Positions 52,672 to 64,000 of a stretch of 64,000 nt of DNA are shown here, in pieces. The translations under genes and the position numbers were made by a program. Source of the stretch: Limnephilus marmoratus (taxonomy: Eukaryota > Arthropoda > Insecta > Trichoptera > Limnephilidae); assembly GCA_917880885.1 (NCBI GenBank), contig OU862909.1, positions 32,238,405 to 32,302,404 on the forward strand, given 5' to 3'. The first letter of the stretch is position 1; the number at the start of each line of letters is the position of its first letter. The notes below the pieces were generated by a model. It saw only the letters and a list, made by a program, of their open reading frames with translations. It was not told the DNA's origin and did no database searches.

Positions 52672-52805
52672 CGGTCCACATTCAACAAACTGTAAATAAA
52701 GGTATGAAAACATTAGGATTTATATTAAGAACAATTAAAAACTTTGAAACATTACAAATCCTAATAGAAGCCTAATAGAACATAACTCCATAGTCTGGTC
52801 GCCTT
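52672..52805 (+). pseudogene. Short reverse-transcriptase C-terminal relic
   Basis: FTVHIQQTVNKGMKTLGFIL followed by a Lys/Asn-Phe and Leu-rich stretch resembles the post-RT region of the truncated RT at 22388-23406 (HINNIINKALKTLGFVLRA). Confidence 0.55.
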
Positions 52806-54680
52806 TTGGTCTAAAGCGGTGTTTGTTTGTTTTTATGGAATACCTGTTTTAATTTTTGGCATATTTTGTATGTGTGCACTATAATACGCCGTTTTCACTA
52901 ATTGAACACTTGCTCGGTTTTTGAAGTGGAGGATTTGTGAGAGAGTACTGTAAATTAGAAATAATTTCAAAAACATAAAAAAATATATATTAATAATAAA
53001 ATAATTTGAATCCAATTAAAATTACAAAAGAATAAATATTGTAGATTGCAGAATCGAAATTTTCACACATGTTATATACTTGCACACCATCCCATAAGAT
53101 ACTATTTAAGTAAGTATTAACATTGTGACATGACAAACTATTTGACACATTAATAAATAATTTATTTAGAGTGGAAAAGTAATCAGCAAATTAAGTACAA
53201 ATGAAGAAATATTTTTGCATTTTTGATAAAATCATTATTATATAATTAATATCTAACAATTCATACAATATTGTCTATTTTTTCAATCATAAAAATTCCT
53301 TAGATTAAATGGATTATTGTAGTATTATGAATGCACCGAAAAATGTCAGCTTTAAAATATACAATATTGCAATTAGAAATACAAAGAGTCTGTTATTATG
53401 CCATTATCACAGGCACGTTTCTTACGTTATTTGTAAGCACTAAGCCCAATTGGGAAACAAACTGATGTTCTAATCATAGCAAAATAAAAAGAAAATTATC
53501 TTAAAATATAAAAAAATTATTTATTTTGTAGAGATGACTGTTTCATCCTAAAATAAACCATGTAGAAGTCTTTATATTTAACAGCAGTACATAAAATCAT
53601 GGAATTTGATAGTAACAATGAAATTAATATTTCGAGACATTTCTTGATTAATTTTTTAGAATCTTTTAAAAACTGACAAAAGGACTACTTTAATTATAAG
53701 AACTGGCCTTAACTGGAGTTGGTCAGTTGTTGTTTAAAAGAGCTTGAACAATCATCAAATTTCATAAATATTCAAAGTTCTGTGGAAAGTCTGTTATTAT
53801 TCAAGTTTCGAGAAATAACTAGCCCTTAGTGATAAACATCTAGAAAAGTTAAAGTTTTTGCGGTTCGTGAAAATTACATTATTTATTATTTTGACTTGAG
53901 AAGATCAAGTCGATCAAATTAATAATTTTTTTAAGTGACTACAAAAAGCACCATCACATTAAATATTGTGTTGCAAAGAAATATGTGATTCAAGATAATT
54001 CCTAGCACTACTTATTCATTCCATGGTTTTCTAATGCTCCCTATAAACAGTAGAAAAAACCGCAAGCCGAAGAACCACAAACTATGTGTCGAGCCATTTG
54101 TGGTTGCTTTGTTCCTTTCCCATAATTCATGCTTCTTTTTCTCCTGTTTGTATGCAGCACAAATTGTCCTCACAAACAATTGGGCATATAAATAAACATT
54201 GTAGACATGTTATAACATTTTCCAGGCATATGTAAAAGTATCAAGTTGAAATCAAAAAGAGTAAAAATATTATGCTTATTGAAGTAAAGTTACACTAGAT
54301 TTACATAGTTGGTTACATTACAATAATGTTCCTTATACATAATTATTAATTTTAACAACACAATCATTCAAACTATAATAATTTATCAGATCATTAAAAA
54401 CAAAGGAATAAGTGTGGAAAAAATATGAGTTATATCAGTTTTACAGCAATATTCTAGCTCAGGCAGTAAAAACACATAAACGAAATAGTATAATGTATTC
54501 ATTACCCCTACAACTTGATTTACTTTATTTTAAAACAAAGTGATACACTTGCATTCTGGGTTAGGGTATTGCCGAGCTGGGAAGGGTTGGCTAAAGTTTT
54601 GCTCTGAGATGAAAAACCATGAACAACTAACTCTATTGACTCATCATAAAAAATTTAGGCAATATAATATGTATTGTAAT
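52806..54680. other. AT-rich stretch, nothing recognised
   Basis: Almost 2 kb without gene-like frames or obvious repeats; the most featureless part of the window. Confidence 0.45.
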
Positions 54681-54690
54681 GCGGCCATTA

Positions 54691-55191
54691 CGGTGACCCG
54701 ACAATTCGTGCTGCGACAATTCATCCGGCGACAGTTCATCCTGCGACAGTTCATCCGGCCGACAGTTCATCCTGCCGACAGTTCATCCTGCCGACAGTTC
54801 ATCCCGCCGACAATTCATCCGGCGACAATTCATCCTGCCTGATCATTTAGAAGATTTTTATTAAGTAAGTATGCAAAGAGGATATACGGCCGTACAACCA
54901 AAATCGATATACTTATATCTGAAGGCATCTTGAGTGGAAATCCGCTGTAAAAATATTTTTACTAACAATAATTTCGACTCTCCGAAGAAGCATGCGTGAA
55001 TAACAAAATACGACATACTTATACTTATAGGTTAGGTTGAATTGTCAGGATGAATTGTCGCCGGATGAATTGTCGGCGGGATGAACTGTCGGCAGGATGA
55101 ACTGTCGGCAGGATGAACTGTCAGCCGGATGAACTGTCGCAGGATGAACTGTCACCGGATGAATTGTCGCAAGATGAACTGTCATGGAACC
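54691..55191. mobile_element. Foldback element built of ~15-bp repeats
   Basis: The left arm (54700-54840) has about nine direct units close to CCGACAGTTCATCCTG; the right arm (55038-55185) has nine or so units of the complement. Termini are CGGTGACCCGACAATTC and the related CGGTTCCATGACAGTTC; GGCCATTA lies at 54683-54690 and 55192-55199. The 100-codon ORF is a translation of the repeats. Confidence 0.88.
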
Positions 55192-55199
55192 GGCCATTA

Positions 55200-56079
55200 A
55201 ATATTAAAAATTAATTATATATAGTACAAGGATTAAAAAAAATAAAAACAAGTACAACAGTTATTTAGTTCTTTTAAATATGCAGTCGATTCCGCTTAAT
55301 TGTACACCAGTTTATCGGGACACCCGGTTGTTTGGGACAAAAATCAAGGAATAGAAACCAAATAAAGAAATTAATACCAATTTATTTTGGTTAACTAATA
55401 TCTCAAATATTTAATCCAAAACCAATTTTGAATTAGGAAAATGAAGGTGGATCTCCAAATAATATTTATTTATTAGTGTACACGACACATAAAAATAAAT
55501 GAGTCTCCCTTCATGTTCCTGCTTAAAAATGTGTGTTTCCCCTCTCCTGTAAAATTTATATTTTTTCACATTGGAGGCATTACATCCACAGCGACGATAT
55601 TTGTATCTATAGTTAGTACGTAATTATTTTTTTCAAGAATTTAATAATGTATAAAAACGAAAACATGTAATATGTACACATATAAAAAAAGCTTAGTAAA
55701 TAAAAAAATTTACCTCCCTTAAGCTAGTTATTTGGGATGAAATTTTTGGGTCCCAATGTGTCCCAATTAAACAGAATCAACTTTAATATTGTAATAAAAT
55801 TTCACCACAAAAATAAACAATTTTAAAAATTAAATCGGATGGGATGAGGACATGGGGGGTGAGTCGTACCAACTCGGTATACCCATAATTAGATTATACA
55901 GGGCACTGATATATGAATAACATAGATAATAGAAACAGGGGAGATGGGCCATAAACCGTTATCAGCATGAAACCAAGCATCGCCAAAATCTACCTAAACA
56001 CCAAACACATAAGTTGCACTGGCTCTGTCACTGATAGTCTGAGCAGTTTAGATATAGCTCTGCGACAGTCGTCACGCTT
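55200..56079. other. AT-rich stretch, nothing recognised
   Basis: No gene, RNA or delimited repeat seen. Confidence 0.4.
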
Positions 56080-56466
56080 CTTTTTTTTTTTTACATGAGC
56101 TCCACACAGGAGGCCCTGAGGAAAATAATTTCCCTCAGGGCCTATGTCATCTATGCGGGTGCTGTGTGAAGGGTTTTTTTAAGGAAAGGAACAATATTAA
56201 AGTTTTAAAAATACTAGAAAATGTGGATGGTTTTTTAAGGAAAGGAAGGTGAGGAGAGTTCTGGGAAGGAAAAGGGTTTAAGGGGTGGAATCTGGGGTTC
56301 AGTGTGTCCTGGTCATCCGCCTCCAAGACCTACACAAACCTCACCCCATGAACCCGGGCACCCCTGCTAAATCACCAAACATAGCGAACCACTTGGGGTG
56401 ACCTATGGCAGAGGTGTTGGTTATCCAATAAAGGTTCCCGGGGCGGCGGTACCCATTCCCGCCACA
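56080..56466 (-). repeat. CCCGGG-type dispersed retroposon, copy 4
   Basis: Poly(T) at 56082-56092 and a left end GAGCTCCACACAGGAGGC on plus; the minus-strand 5' end carries GGTACCGCCGCCCCGGGAAC. Confidence 0.8.
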
Positions 56467-56544
56467 TCTCCATTTGTTTCTATTATCTATGATGAATATC
56501 CACATCAAATATTACAGCTGTATAAATAATCAAATTATTATTAA

Positions 56545-56913
56545 CCTGTTGTTTGCCGGGGTAGGCCAGCAAAAAGCACCACCAATTAGCGTTCGCAAAA
56601 AGCGGCAGCCATGACACCCAATAACATTTCGTGTCCAGCGATTCTTGACACTGTCCTTCACAAATTTTGTACATAGAAGGGTCAAAATCGTAGATGAAGG
56701 AATTTTTCCCGCGCATGCGCAAGAACTGCGCACATTCCCGCGCTCCGGTAAATTATTTGGAATGACCAGGCGCATTGCGGTTTTCTCTATGGTAAAGGGC
56801 GATAATAGAGCAAGCGATTCTGACCGTGTTCTTCATACACTTTCTTTATACATAAGGGTCAAAATCGCGTGTAAAATCTCAAACACACCGGCGCACGAAC
56901 GGCATTCTACGAG
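56545..56913 (+). mobile_element. 0.37-kb TTAA MITE (piggyBac-like), copy 2
   Basis: TTAA at 56541-56544 and 56914-56917; left end CTGTTGTTTGCCGG, right end diverged. Core shared with 32574-32945. Confidence 0.85.
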
Positions 56914-57201
56914 TTAAAAGAAGTATAACAACTGATTTATAAACAAATAAAATTATAGTTATGTCATCTAGCATCTAATTGTTATTTAATGAAACTTAAA
57001 TCTAGAATTGAAAACTTACTGTAAATTAATGTATGTATGTTGATGAAGTATGAATTAGTTGCTGTAATTAGGAATGCCATTAGGAAATATAAAAATTGTT
57101 TTTCTGGTCATGTGACGACAGGTTTGTTGCGACATAATTCACAGACATCAACTTCATATCTGACTCAATTTTTGAGGTCGAATGAATTATGTATGCATTA
57201 A

Positions 57202-57906
57202 GAGCGTTTAACCAGCCAGCGGACGAAAATCCACATTTCGTCGAAAGTTGTTCTTACGATCGTGCAGGGCAGTTACAATGAGAAAGATTAATTATTCTCC
57301 GTACCAGCTTTTTTAAATTATAACTCAATATCGAATTTATTTCAATCCAAATTAGCTATAATTTATCCAAAAATGCTGAAAGGCGTGATGATAAAACTAT
57401 TAAAATAATGTACTTTTTGTAGTTATTTTTTGATTATAAGCATTTATCATTTTTCAATAATGTCTAAATTTAATAAGAATGTTAAAAAAATCTGAAATAC
57501 ATTAGTTTGTAAGTGCGCAAATAAATACACAAATGGACCAATTTTCGTCAAGAAACACATGTAGGTTCATTTTTTTTTATGATTTTATTGAAACTAAAAT
57601 TAAAATTCTAAAACATACGTTTGCTAGATAATGTATTGATTTATTTTACTGCATGATTATTTTATTTGAAATGGGTGTGGTATAATACAAAAACTTTTTT
57701 GAAAATTTAACAAATCTGCCAACGACCTATGGAATAACCTTATTATACTAAAAATTAAAAAAAAACCTCAAAATTTATTACATACGAATGCTAGATCAAA
57801 GAACAATCTTTCGAAATCCATTTATAATTTTTTGTGGAAAAGAGTCAATACGTCTAAAATCTGATTTGAAAATGACATATTTCTGGTTTTCTCTGGTAAT
57901 GCCCTC
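57202..57906. mobile_element. 0.7-kb TTAA MITE, copy 3 (uninterrupted)
   Basis: TTAA at 57198-57201 and 57907-57910; ends GAGCGTTTAACCAG and (complement) GAGGGCATTACCAG; same orientation and body as 27346-28060. Confidence 0.85.
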
Positions 57907-57910
57907 TTAA

Positions 57911-58575
57911 AATTAAGCTTAGAATGTTAACTAATTGCTAAATGTATCCTTACGTTTTTTACATCCCAAGAATTGGCGACATAAGACTATTTGCACGTGC
58001 TATTAAATATTTTGGTTACATTTAATGTGTAATTTTGTCAAACCTAACACACACAATGTGGTGAATATTTCATCATTGAATCATGAGATAATATGTAATA
58101 AAATAAGTGTTATTTAATCAATCAAATACAAAAAGGAATGCCGTATTGGCTGACTAGTAACTTATCAAGTGTAATTCAGATAAGATACGAGTGCAGATAA
58201 GTTAATTAAAGGGGTATCTAATACACAAATATAGGGAAATGCGTGGGAAGGTGAATTTCATAAATAATGCGGGTTAGTACTTCATGCAGTATCTGACTGA
58301 ATAAATATTATATATTAATTTGCTATTTGGCAGCCCTATCCACACACTACAACTACATAGGTACATAGGGTCGCCAAATTCACCAGCTGACAGTGAGACA
58401 CCCTGTAAAATAAGATTGTCAAAATGGGGAATGTTAATACAATGGACATAAAAATTGAAATAAATATAATTTTAAAAATCTGTGTGTACATTAAACTTCC
58501 TTTATACCACTTGTATAAACACAATAATAATATTTATACATATATCGTGGGGTAATTACTACAACTAGGCAACGA
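57911..58575. other. AT-rich stretch, nothing recognised
   Basis: No gene or delimited repeat seen. Confidence 0.4.
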
Positions 58576-58957
58576 CATGGGTATCGCCGCCCCAGGAACC
58601 ATTTATTGGATAACCAACACCTTCACCATAGGTCACCCTAAGTGATTAACTACGTTTAATGGCTTAGTAGGGGTGCCCGGGTTCATCGGATGAGGTATGT
58701 TCAGCAGTTCCATGGCGGGCCGGATCAGGAGAGGCCGATGACCTCTCCAGCTGGTTTCTCTCTAAACGTCGCCTTGCACCGCAACGGGGGGGACAGATTC
58801 ATACGTCTGTCACTTCAGGACAAACTGACCCCTGGATTCCTATCCATCCCTCTCAACTTTTTTCTCCCCAGAACTTCCTCTCCTTCATTTCTTATTATTT
58901 CATTAAAATTATTTTCCTCAGAGCCTCCTGTGTGGTGTCAATGTAAAAAAAAAACCT
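58576..58957 (+). repeat. CCCGGG-type dispersed retroposon, copy 5
   Basis: Begins GGGTATCGCCGCCCCAGGAA and ends GCCTCCTGTGTGGTGTCAA plus a poly(A) run at 58948-58955. The 94-codon ORF is read-through. 58958-59541 is AT-rich without a gene. Confidence 0.8.
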
Positions 58958-59541
58958 TGAATCAGAGATTTTGATAACCACTTTTATTTCCCCACACATG
59001 TATGCCATAAACACAAGGATGGGAAATAAGTTAAGTAACAAGAAAACGTCGAATTCGGAGTTACCTTGTTGTAGTAATTACTCCTCAATATTTTCTTAAC
59101 ACAACCTAATTAAAATGTAATCACAAAAACTCAGATAAAAAAAGAGACAAAGTTGAAAAGCAAATTGCTATCTCATTCGTTTCTTAGTTATTAGCGCAGG
59201 AATACGTTGAAACAAATTTCTACCACAATTACATTTATAAAATATAACATGAAAGTAAAGTACAATTCGGAATATTATTTTTAAAGTGTGGCAAGAATTA
59301 TTTTCCAAATTGATTCTCCAAAGTATATTTTAGTAAATAAAGAAAACTTTACCTACCTGACTACATAACAACATATAATTGTCACAGATAATATACAATG
59401 TGGCATATGACTTGATCTATTCATGATGCAAGCAAATGCACACATTATGCATGAAGAATAAAATTAATATTTTCGTTGCAAAAATATCTCTCTATTAGGA
59501 AAATATTATTGTAAATGTCAACCTGAAATGAAAGTGGAAAC

Positions 59542-62500
59542 TTAGTCGGTTTTGGAATGGGTGGTGGTCATTGCATTGCGACTGCTTTTCTTCTTCAGCT
59601 GCTCTTTGAGCTGAGCTTTCTTCAGGTTTATCATCAACTGCGTGGATTGGTAGAGCCAGCTCCCCTATACAACATAATACAAATTACATTCAAACTAAAT
59701 AAATATTGATTGTAAGATGAGCGACATGTTAAAATACAGAAATTATATAAGGTTCCCATCCATACAAGTGTAGTTTTATTGATACATTGAATATAATTTA
59801 CATAAAAAAGCCTAAATTGGAACCCACTTAGAAGATTTACCAAAAAAAAATTTTTTTGTCAGTCCATTTGAAAAACCTTATACTTAGGCTGGGGTTAGAC
59901 TCATAATTAAAATTAACAGACTACATAAGATTTTGACAGGTCACTCACAGGAGCGTTTACATATGCATCCGACTTGTGGTAATTAATGATCACGGAAGTT
60001 GTTCGGAAGTTCGACCTGTGTAAATGCTCATGTGACCATTTACATCTGTAAATTTATTTGCGGTAAGATGGCTTCCTGTCGACAACGACTTGCTACAGCC
60101 AAATTTACGCGATTTTGTCAATAAAGATGAAAAGGCCCCAATAAAGTTTTGAAATAGATTTTGGCTTTAATTAAATAATTCTCTATGCGCTTTTATGCCG
60201 TCAAAGGTGGTCAAAGGCGGCAATGAATTTCGTTTTATCCGAATGACAGCTACCTGACATCTGCTGACAGCAACCGACATTGAATTTCAAATACGTAAAT
60301 GTTAAAAACAAAAAACATTAAGAATGGAAAGGATTGGACCGATAATTGAATAGAAGGATGCTCATTTTCCAGAAAACTTAAATAAATGGAAATAAATACT
60401 AGTTTCGTAAGAAAAAAATCCTATGAAAACAATTGTCTTTTAATTTTGCACATTTCGCAACGGTGCGCGGCGCATTTCGGAACTATTTATTGCGGTAAGT
60501 CAAAATATATATAGCTTATATATAGCTTATATTCTTATAGCTTATCAAACTGATTTTATAAGCTGTAAGAAAGCTGGAAATTCGCGCGGGCGCGATTAGA
60601 CCTGTCAAAAAACTTCCGAAAGAATAAGTTCTGTAACTTGCTATAAATTACGTTAAGTGACTTTTGGTGTCGTTTACATTGGTAATTTGGCCATAAATAG
60701 CTTACAAGAGTGATTTACAGAAAAAAACTTACGAGTGTAATCCCAGCCTTATACCACGAAATTTGCAAAAAAAATGGGCGCTGGAGATTTTCATATGTTT
60801 GATTTTGGATTCGTCTGATAAAATCATACCTCCTAATATTGACATGAAAACAGATAAACTGCTAACTGTAGCATATTTCATCATTTATCTTAACCCCTCA
60901 GGCTAAATTTGTGAGACCCTCTCCCCTCTAGTGTGACGTCAAACTAAACTTCACTTTCTCACTTTATTTTTAATCCCAGTACTTTGAAATAACTTTAAGT
61001 AAGCAGAGAATTCAATAAAAAAAACATTGATGTATAATACATAACAGAATTTACCTAAAATAAACATTCACGGGATTTTTGAACACAACAATACACCGCC
61101 ATGAAAAAAATATCTCATAAGGGAACGTACCCATAGTGACACGTTTAGGGGGGGGGGGGGGGGGGGCTTCAAAATGTCACGCTTGGTACAAATGAGCGGC
61201 GGCGGGCTTAGGTTTTGGTCACGGGGGTGGGGGTTAAAAATTGCAAAAAGTTGGTCACGTAGTATGGGTACGTTCCCTAATTGCTGATATTTCTACCACT
61301 AGCTTATTTCATTGGAAACGGATTACTGCCATCTCTTGATTATCGGTGAAAGCATTATCTCAGCTTGCAACTGACAAATTCAACGAGCCGCAGAAAGTTT
61401 CAAAAATATTCTAATTAATTTTGAAAAGTAGGCGCTTACATTGTGGGGTTCAAGTGTGAAAACTATCTTTGTGGGCGCCTAGCACTGCAGGGGATAAAAG
61501 CGTTTCAACATTATGTGTATTATTATGGAATCATTAGAAATGAGGTGTACCTCAGAAACATAGAGAATTTACATATTACATTTTGTATAATACCAGGGTG
61601 GCCACAAAAAACGGATTTCAAAATTCCCTGATAATTCCAGGTTTTCCAGGGCAGTTCGTACATTTTTCCCTGATATGTTTAATTTGATATAAGGGGGATA
61701 TCGTTCGTTAGATGAATAATAAAGGGAATTCCGTCATCTATAGCATTTATTATTTCTATGCATCACAATAATCTATTAAAAACAAAATACTCTTGTAACA
61801 AATTTATGATATTTCGCCTGAAGACTTTTTTTCGAGCTTTTGAAACGATAGATAGAGATATAATCATTAAAAAAACTTTCTAAAAATGGAATAAAAGGAA
61901 AGGCATTGAAATGGTTCAAGGATTATTTAACTAATAGATATCAAACCACAAACGTGGGCGAGACAATCTCCGAACGAATGAAGATTACATTGGGAGTACC
62001 ACAAGGGTCTGTTCTCGGACCTATTCTTTTTTATAATGTACATTAATGATATGGTAAAAGTATTGAACGCAAGTAAAATATGCGACGCATTGATATATAT
62101 ATAGCAGGGGAAGATTATGAACTCATAATGAATCATTTAAATGAAGACCTACAAAATATATCAATATGGCTGAAGAAAAATAAACTAAAATTGAATGTAA
62201 ACAAAACTAAATTTATGAACATTGGAAAACGAGACATACCGATAGACGGTGAAGTTTTGAAAGAAGTATTTAAAATTAAATATTTGGGAGTAATAATTGA
62301 CTCCAAATTGACTTTCCCTCAAAATACAAAACCAATAGAGACACGGTCTCCAGTAAAAATGTGTACAACGCAATCATTGTACCACACATAAATTACTGTA
62401 GCAGCATTCTATTATTAGCCAACGACGGATTAATGAAACAAATGACAATTCTACAAAACAGAGCTATGAGAACTATATTGAAGAAAAATAGGTACACTTC

Positions 62501-64000
62501 AGTCAAGAAAATGTTGAAGGAGTTAAATATCTTGTCATTTAAACAAATTATTTACTTCAATACTATATTGTTGTTCAGATTGAATTCCTAAGAAAAATTG
62601 ATAAACTACAAAGCAAACATACACATGAGACAAGGAAAAGAAATTAACTAAGAATTACCAGAAAAAATAAAAATGGAAGAGAGCATAAAGGCTTTAAAAT
62701 TAAATTGCGAAGATATGTGATTGATTTGGTATAGATGTTTTATTTTAGGTGTATGTATATATAAGGATTGTATTAGCACATAGATAACTATGTACCTATT
62801 TAAAATACCGCAATAAAACAATAATAAAACAACTTTGGGGTTTCACAAATCGCAAAATAACAAATTTAGCTTTATTTTTGGAATTCCCTGATATTATAAA
62901 TTTTTTTTGAAATTCCCTGACATTTCCCTGATAATTCCAGGTTCGGTAAAATTCCCTGATAATTCCAGGTTTTCCAGGTCCTGTGGCCACCCTGAATACG
63001 TAATTCCATATGGATAAGGAGAGGTCAAACATACAGCCACTGATTATTTCAAAAGCAAATGTTTATTGACATTCGTTTAACATGAATTTTAAAAATCAAT
63101 ACACAATGGCCTGCATTATATTACATCAGATATGTGTATGTAAATGTAAATAAACGACTTTTAATGAATTTTGTACAGAAAACAGTACTGATAATTGAAA
63201 TATGTAGTACTCCATATTTCAGCACTAGGTATAAAAATTGATTGGTAAGACTCGAGGTTCCAGATGCTCAAAATTAATAAAGTGTGCAATTGACACAAAA
63301 ATAAAACAGAATTTACTTACCACCATTATCATACAGTTCAGTAGTATTGGAACTGAAAAAACTATAGAGATAAAAAGTCCTTTGCTGTCAAAATACTGTT
63401 GTCGTGAAAACAGCGCCCAGTTTTTGGAGGCAAATTCGTTGATGCTCTCGGAGAAAAACACCATGAGTACTGAAAAAAATAATGTTTACTAAATATAACA
63501 TGAAACTAATAGATTACTTGCAAACATATATACTGTTAGCAGTGTATTTAAATATTGCCACCTCACACATTTGGTTCGCTCACCTGCCAGTAATTCCAGT
63601 CAATCCCTTCTTTACCGGCCGCAGTAGCTGTAGTAGGTACTGCTTGCGCCTCTGGTGGCCAACAGGGAAACTACTCCAGCTACCACGGCCGGTAAAGAAG
63701 GGATTGATTGGAACTACTGACACCTACTGATTGGCAGGACTGGACCCAAACTACGAACAGCCAATGGATGGGAATATGTTGACGATTGTTGGATGTTATT
63801 ATTGTCATTTACCGTAGAGATAACATATTTCGTTCTAAATATTTACTTAGCGTTTTATTATTGCTAACAATACATATAAGATATTTTATAACATTTTCAC
63901 ATAAAAATAATTTACAATGAAAAGGTACTTACATAATGAAAAGAAGAGCACAATTTGGAAATTTCCATAATTTCTCGTTGTAAGACACGTCAATGTTATT
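59542..64000 (-). CDS. TMEM18: Transmembrane protein 18, last three coding exons
   Basis: TMEM18 is a small multi-pass protein of the inner nuclear membrane. Exons on minus: from beyond 64000 to 63933, 63321-63469, and 59542-59664 with TAA at 59542-59544; junctions are GT-AG and phases agree. The rightmost exon encodes [20 protein letters not shown], a membrane segment; the middle one the conserved [20 protein letters not shown] and [20 protein letters not shown]; the last a basic tail, [20 protein letters not shown] and KKKSS, matching the family's Lys-rich C-terminus. The N-terminal exon is outside the window; about 113 residues are present of the usual 130-140. The 3.7-kb last intron holds a TWA element, a MITE, a transposon with an RT relic, but no other gene. 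Confidence 0.92.
59887..60748 (-). mobile_element. 0.9-kb TWA element, copy 2 (TMEM18 intron)
   Basis: TTA flanks at 59884-59886 and 60749-60751; ends GGCTGGGGTTAGACTCATAA and (complement) GGCTGGGATTACACTCGTAA. Inverted relative to 37321-38232. Confidence 0.85.
61121..61277. mobile_element. 161-bp-type TWA foldback MITE, copy 3
   Basis: Ends GGGAACGTACCCAT; TAA on both sides; central poly(G). In the TMEM18 intron. Confidence 0.9.
61596..62994. mobile_element. CAGGGTGGCCAC element enclosing an RT relic
   Basis: Inverted ends CAGGGTGGCCAC/GTGGCCACCCTG with repeated TTCCCTGATAATTCCAGG motifs near both ends; AATAC precedes and follows, a possible 5-bp duplication. The interior from about 61850 to 62750 is a non-LTR fragment. 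Confidence 0.7.
61870..62740 (+). pseudogene. Decayed non-LTR reverse transcriptase in TMEM18 intron
   Basis: Frames give [35 protein letters not shown], then [20 protein letters not shown] and [14 protein letters not shown], and [17 protein letters not shown]. The catalytic ADD segment is lost to frameshifts near 62080. Not related closely to the intact ORF2. Confidence 0.8.
63589..63722. repeat. Foldback repeat in TMEM18 intron
   Basis: CAATCCCTTCTTTACCGGCC at 63601-63620 returns inverted at 63686-63707, with further pairing (CAGTAATTCCAGT / GGAACTACTG) outside. Confidence 0.85.

Noticed and set aside
54691..55191. CRISPR-like array
   Set aside because: Units are contiguous without unique spacers, mirrored in two arms, in a eukaryotic genome.

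Overview
AT-rich nuclear DNA of an arthropod, most likely an insect. Spliced GT-AG genes with short exons encode animal housekeeping proteins and sit in dense transposon debris. The RTE-like 3' tail with a CAGA microsatellite and the GACTTCAAAAAAGGAGG-type repeat resemble families common in Lepidoptera and other insects; the order cannot be fixed from this window.

Four host genes can be modelled from sequence: NDUFV1 (minus, first two coding exons, 6289-6764), LACTB2 (plus, complete, four coding exons, 26154-31117), RNGTT (minus, complete, twelve coding exons, 31845-44676) and TMEM18 (minus, last three exons, 59542 to beyond the right edge). LACTB2 and RNGTT are convergent with about 0.7 kb between their stop codons. 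An unidentified minus-strand terminal exon lies at 5737-5833, and a lone DEAD-box (DDX54-like) exon fragment at 11175-11322. The genes are unrelated in pathway (complex I, mitochondrial endoribonuclease, mRNA capping, nuclear-envelope protein), so this is ordinary eukaryotic neighbourhood, not an operon.

Layout: 1-6 kb, a large palindrome, a decayed YqaJ-type nuclease gene and minisatellites; 6-7 kb, NDUFV1 5' end; 7-14 kb, RTE relic and a pair of nearly identical 1.23 kb elements in inverted orientation enclosing a SAP-domain gag relic, a foldback element and the DEAD-box exon; 14-17 kb, a SINE-like tRNA relic and a hAT element with a perfect 8-bp target duplication; 18.4-22 kb, a non-LTR retrotransposon with an intact 959-codon EN-RT ORF; 22-25 kb, a truncated second RT, a Harbinger-like element with a MADF relic and a 6-bp-TSD element; 26-31 kb, LACTB2; 32-45 kb, RNGTT with introns full of MITEs; 45-59 kb, repeats only (RT relic, minisatellite split by a hAT foldback, a foldback element built of 15-bp repeats); 59.5-64 kb, TMEM18 with an RT relic and MITEs in its intron.

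The most unusual material is in the mobile elements: several families could be delimited here by terminal inverted repeats plus target-site duplications in two or three copies (TWA, TTAA, TA, 6-bp and 8-bp classes), and RNGTT carries a probable GC-AG intron and a decayed duplicate of its phosphatase active-site exon. No bacterial, CRISPR or operon-type system is present.
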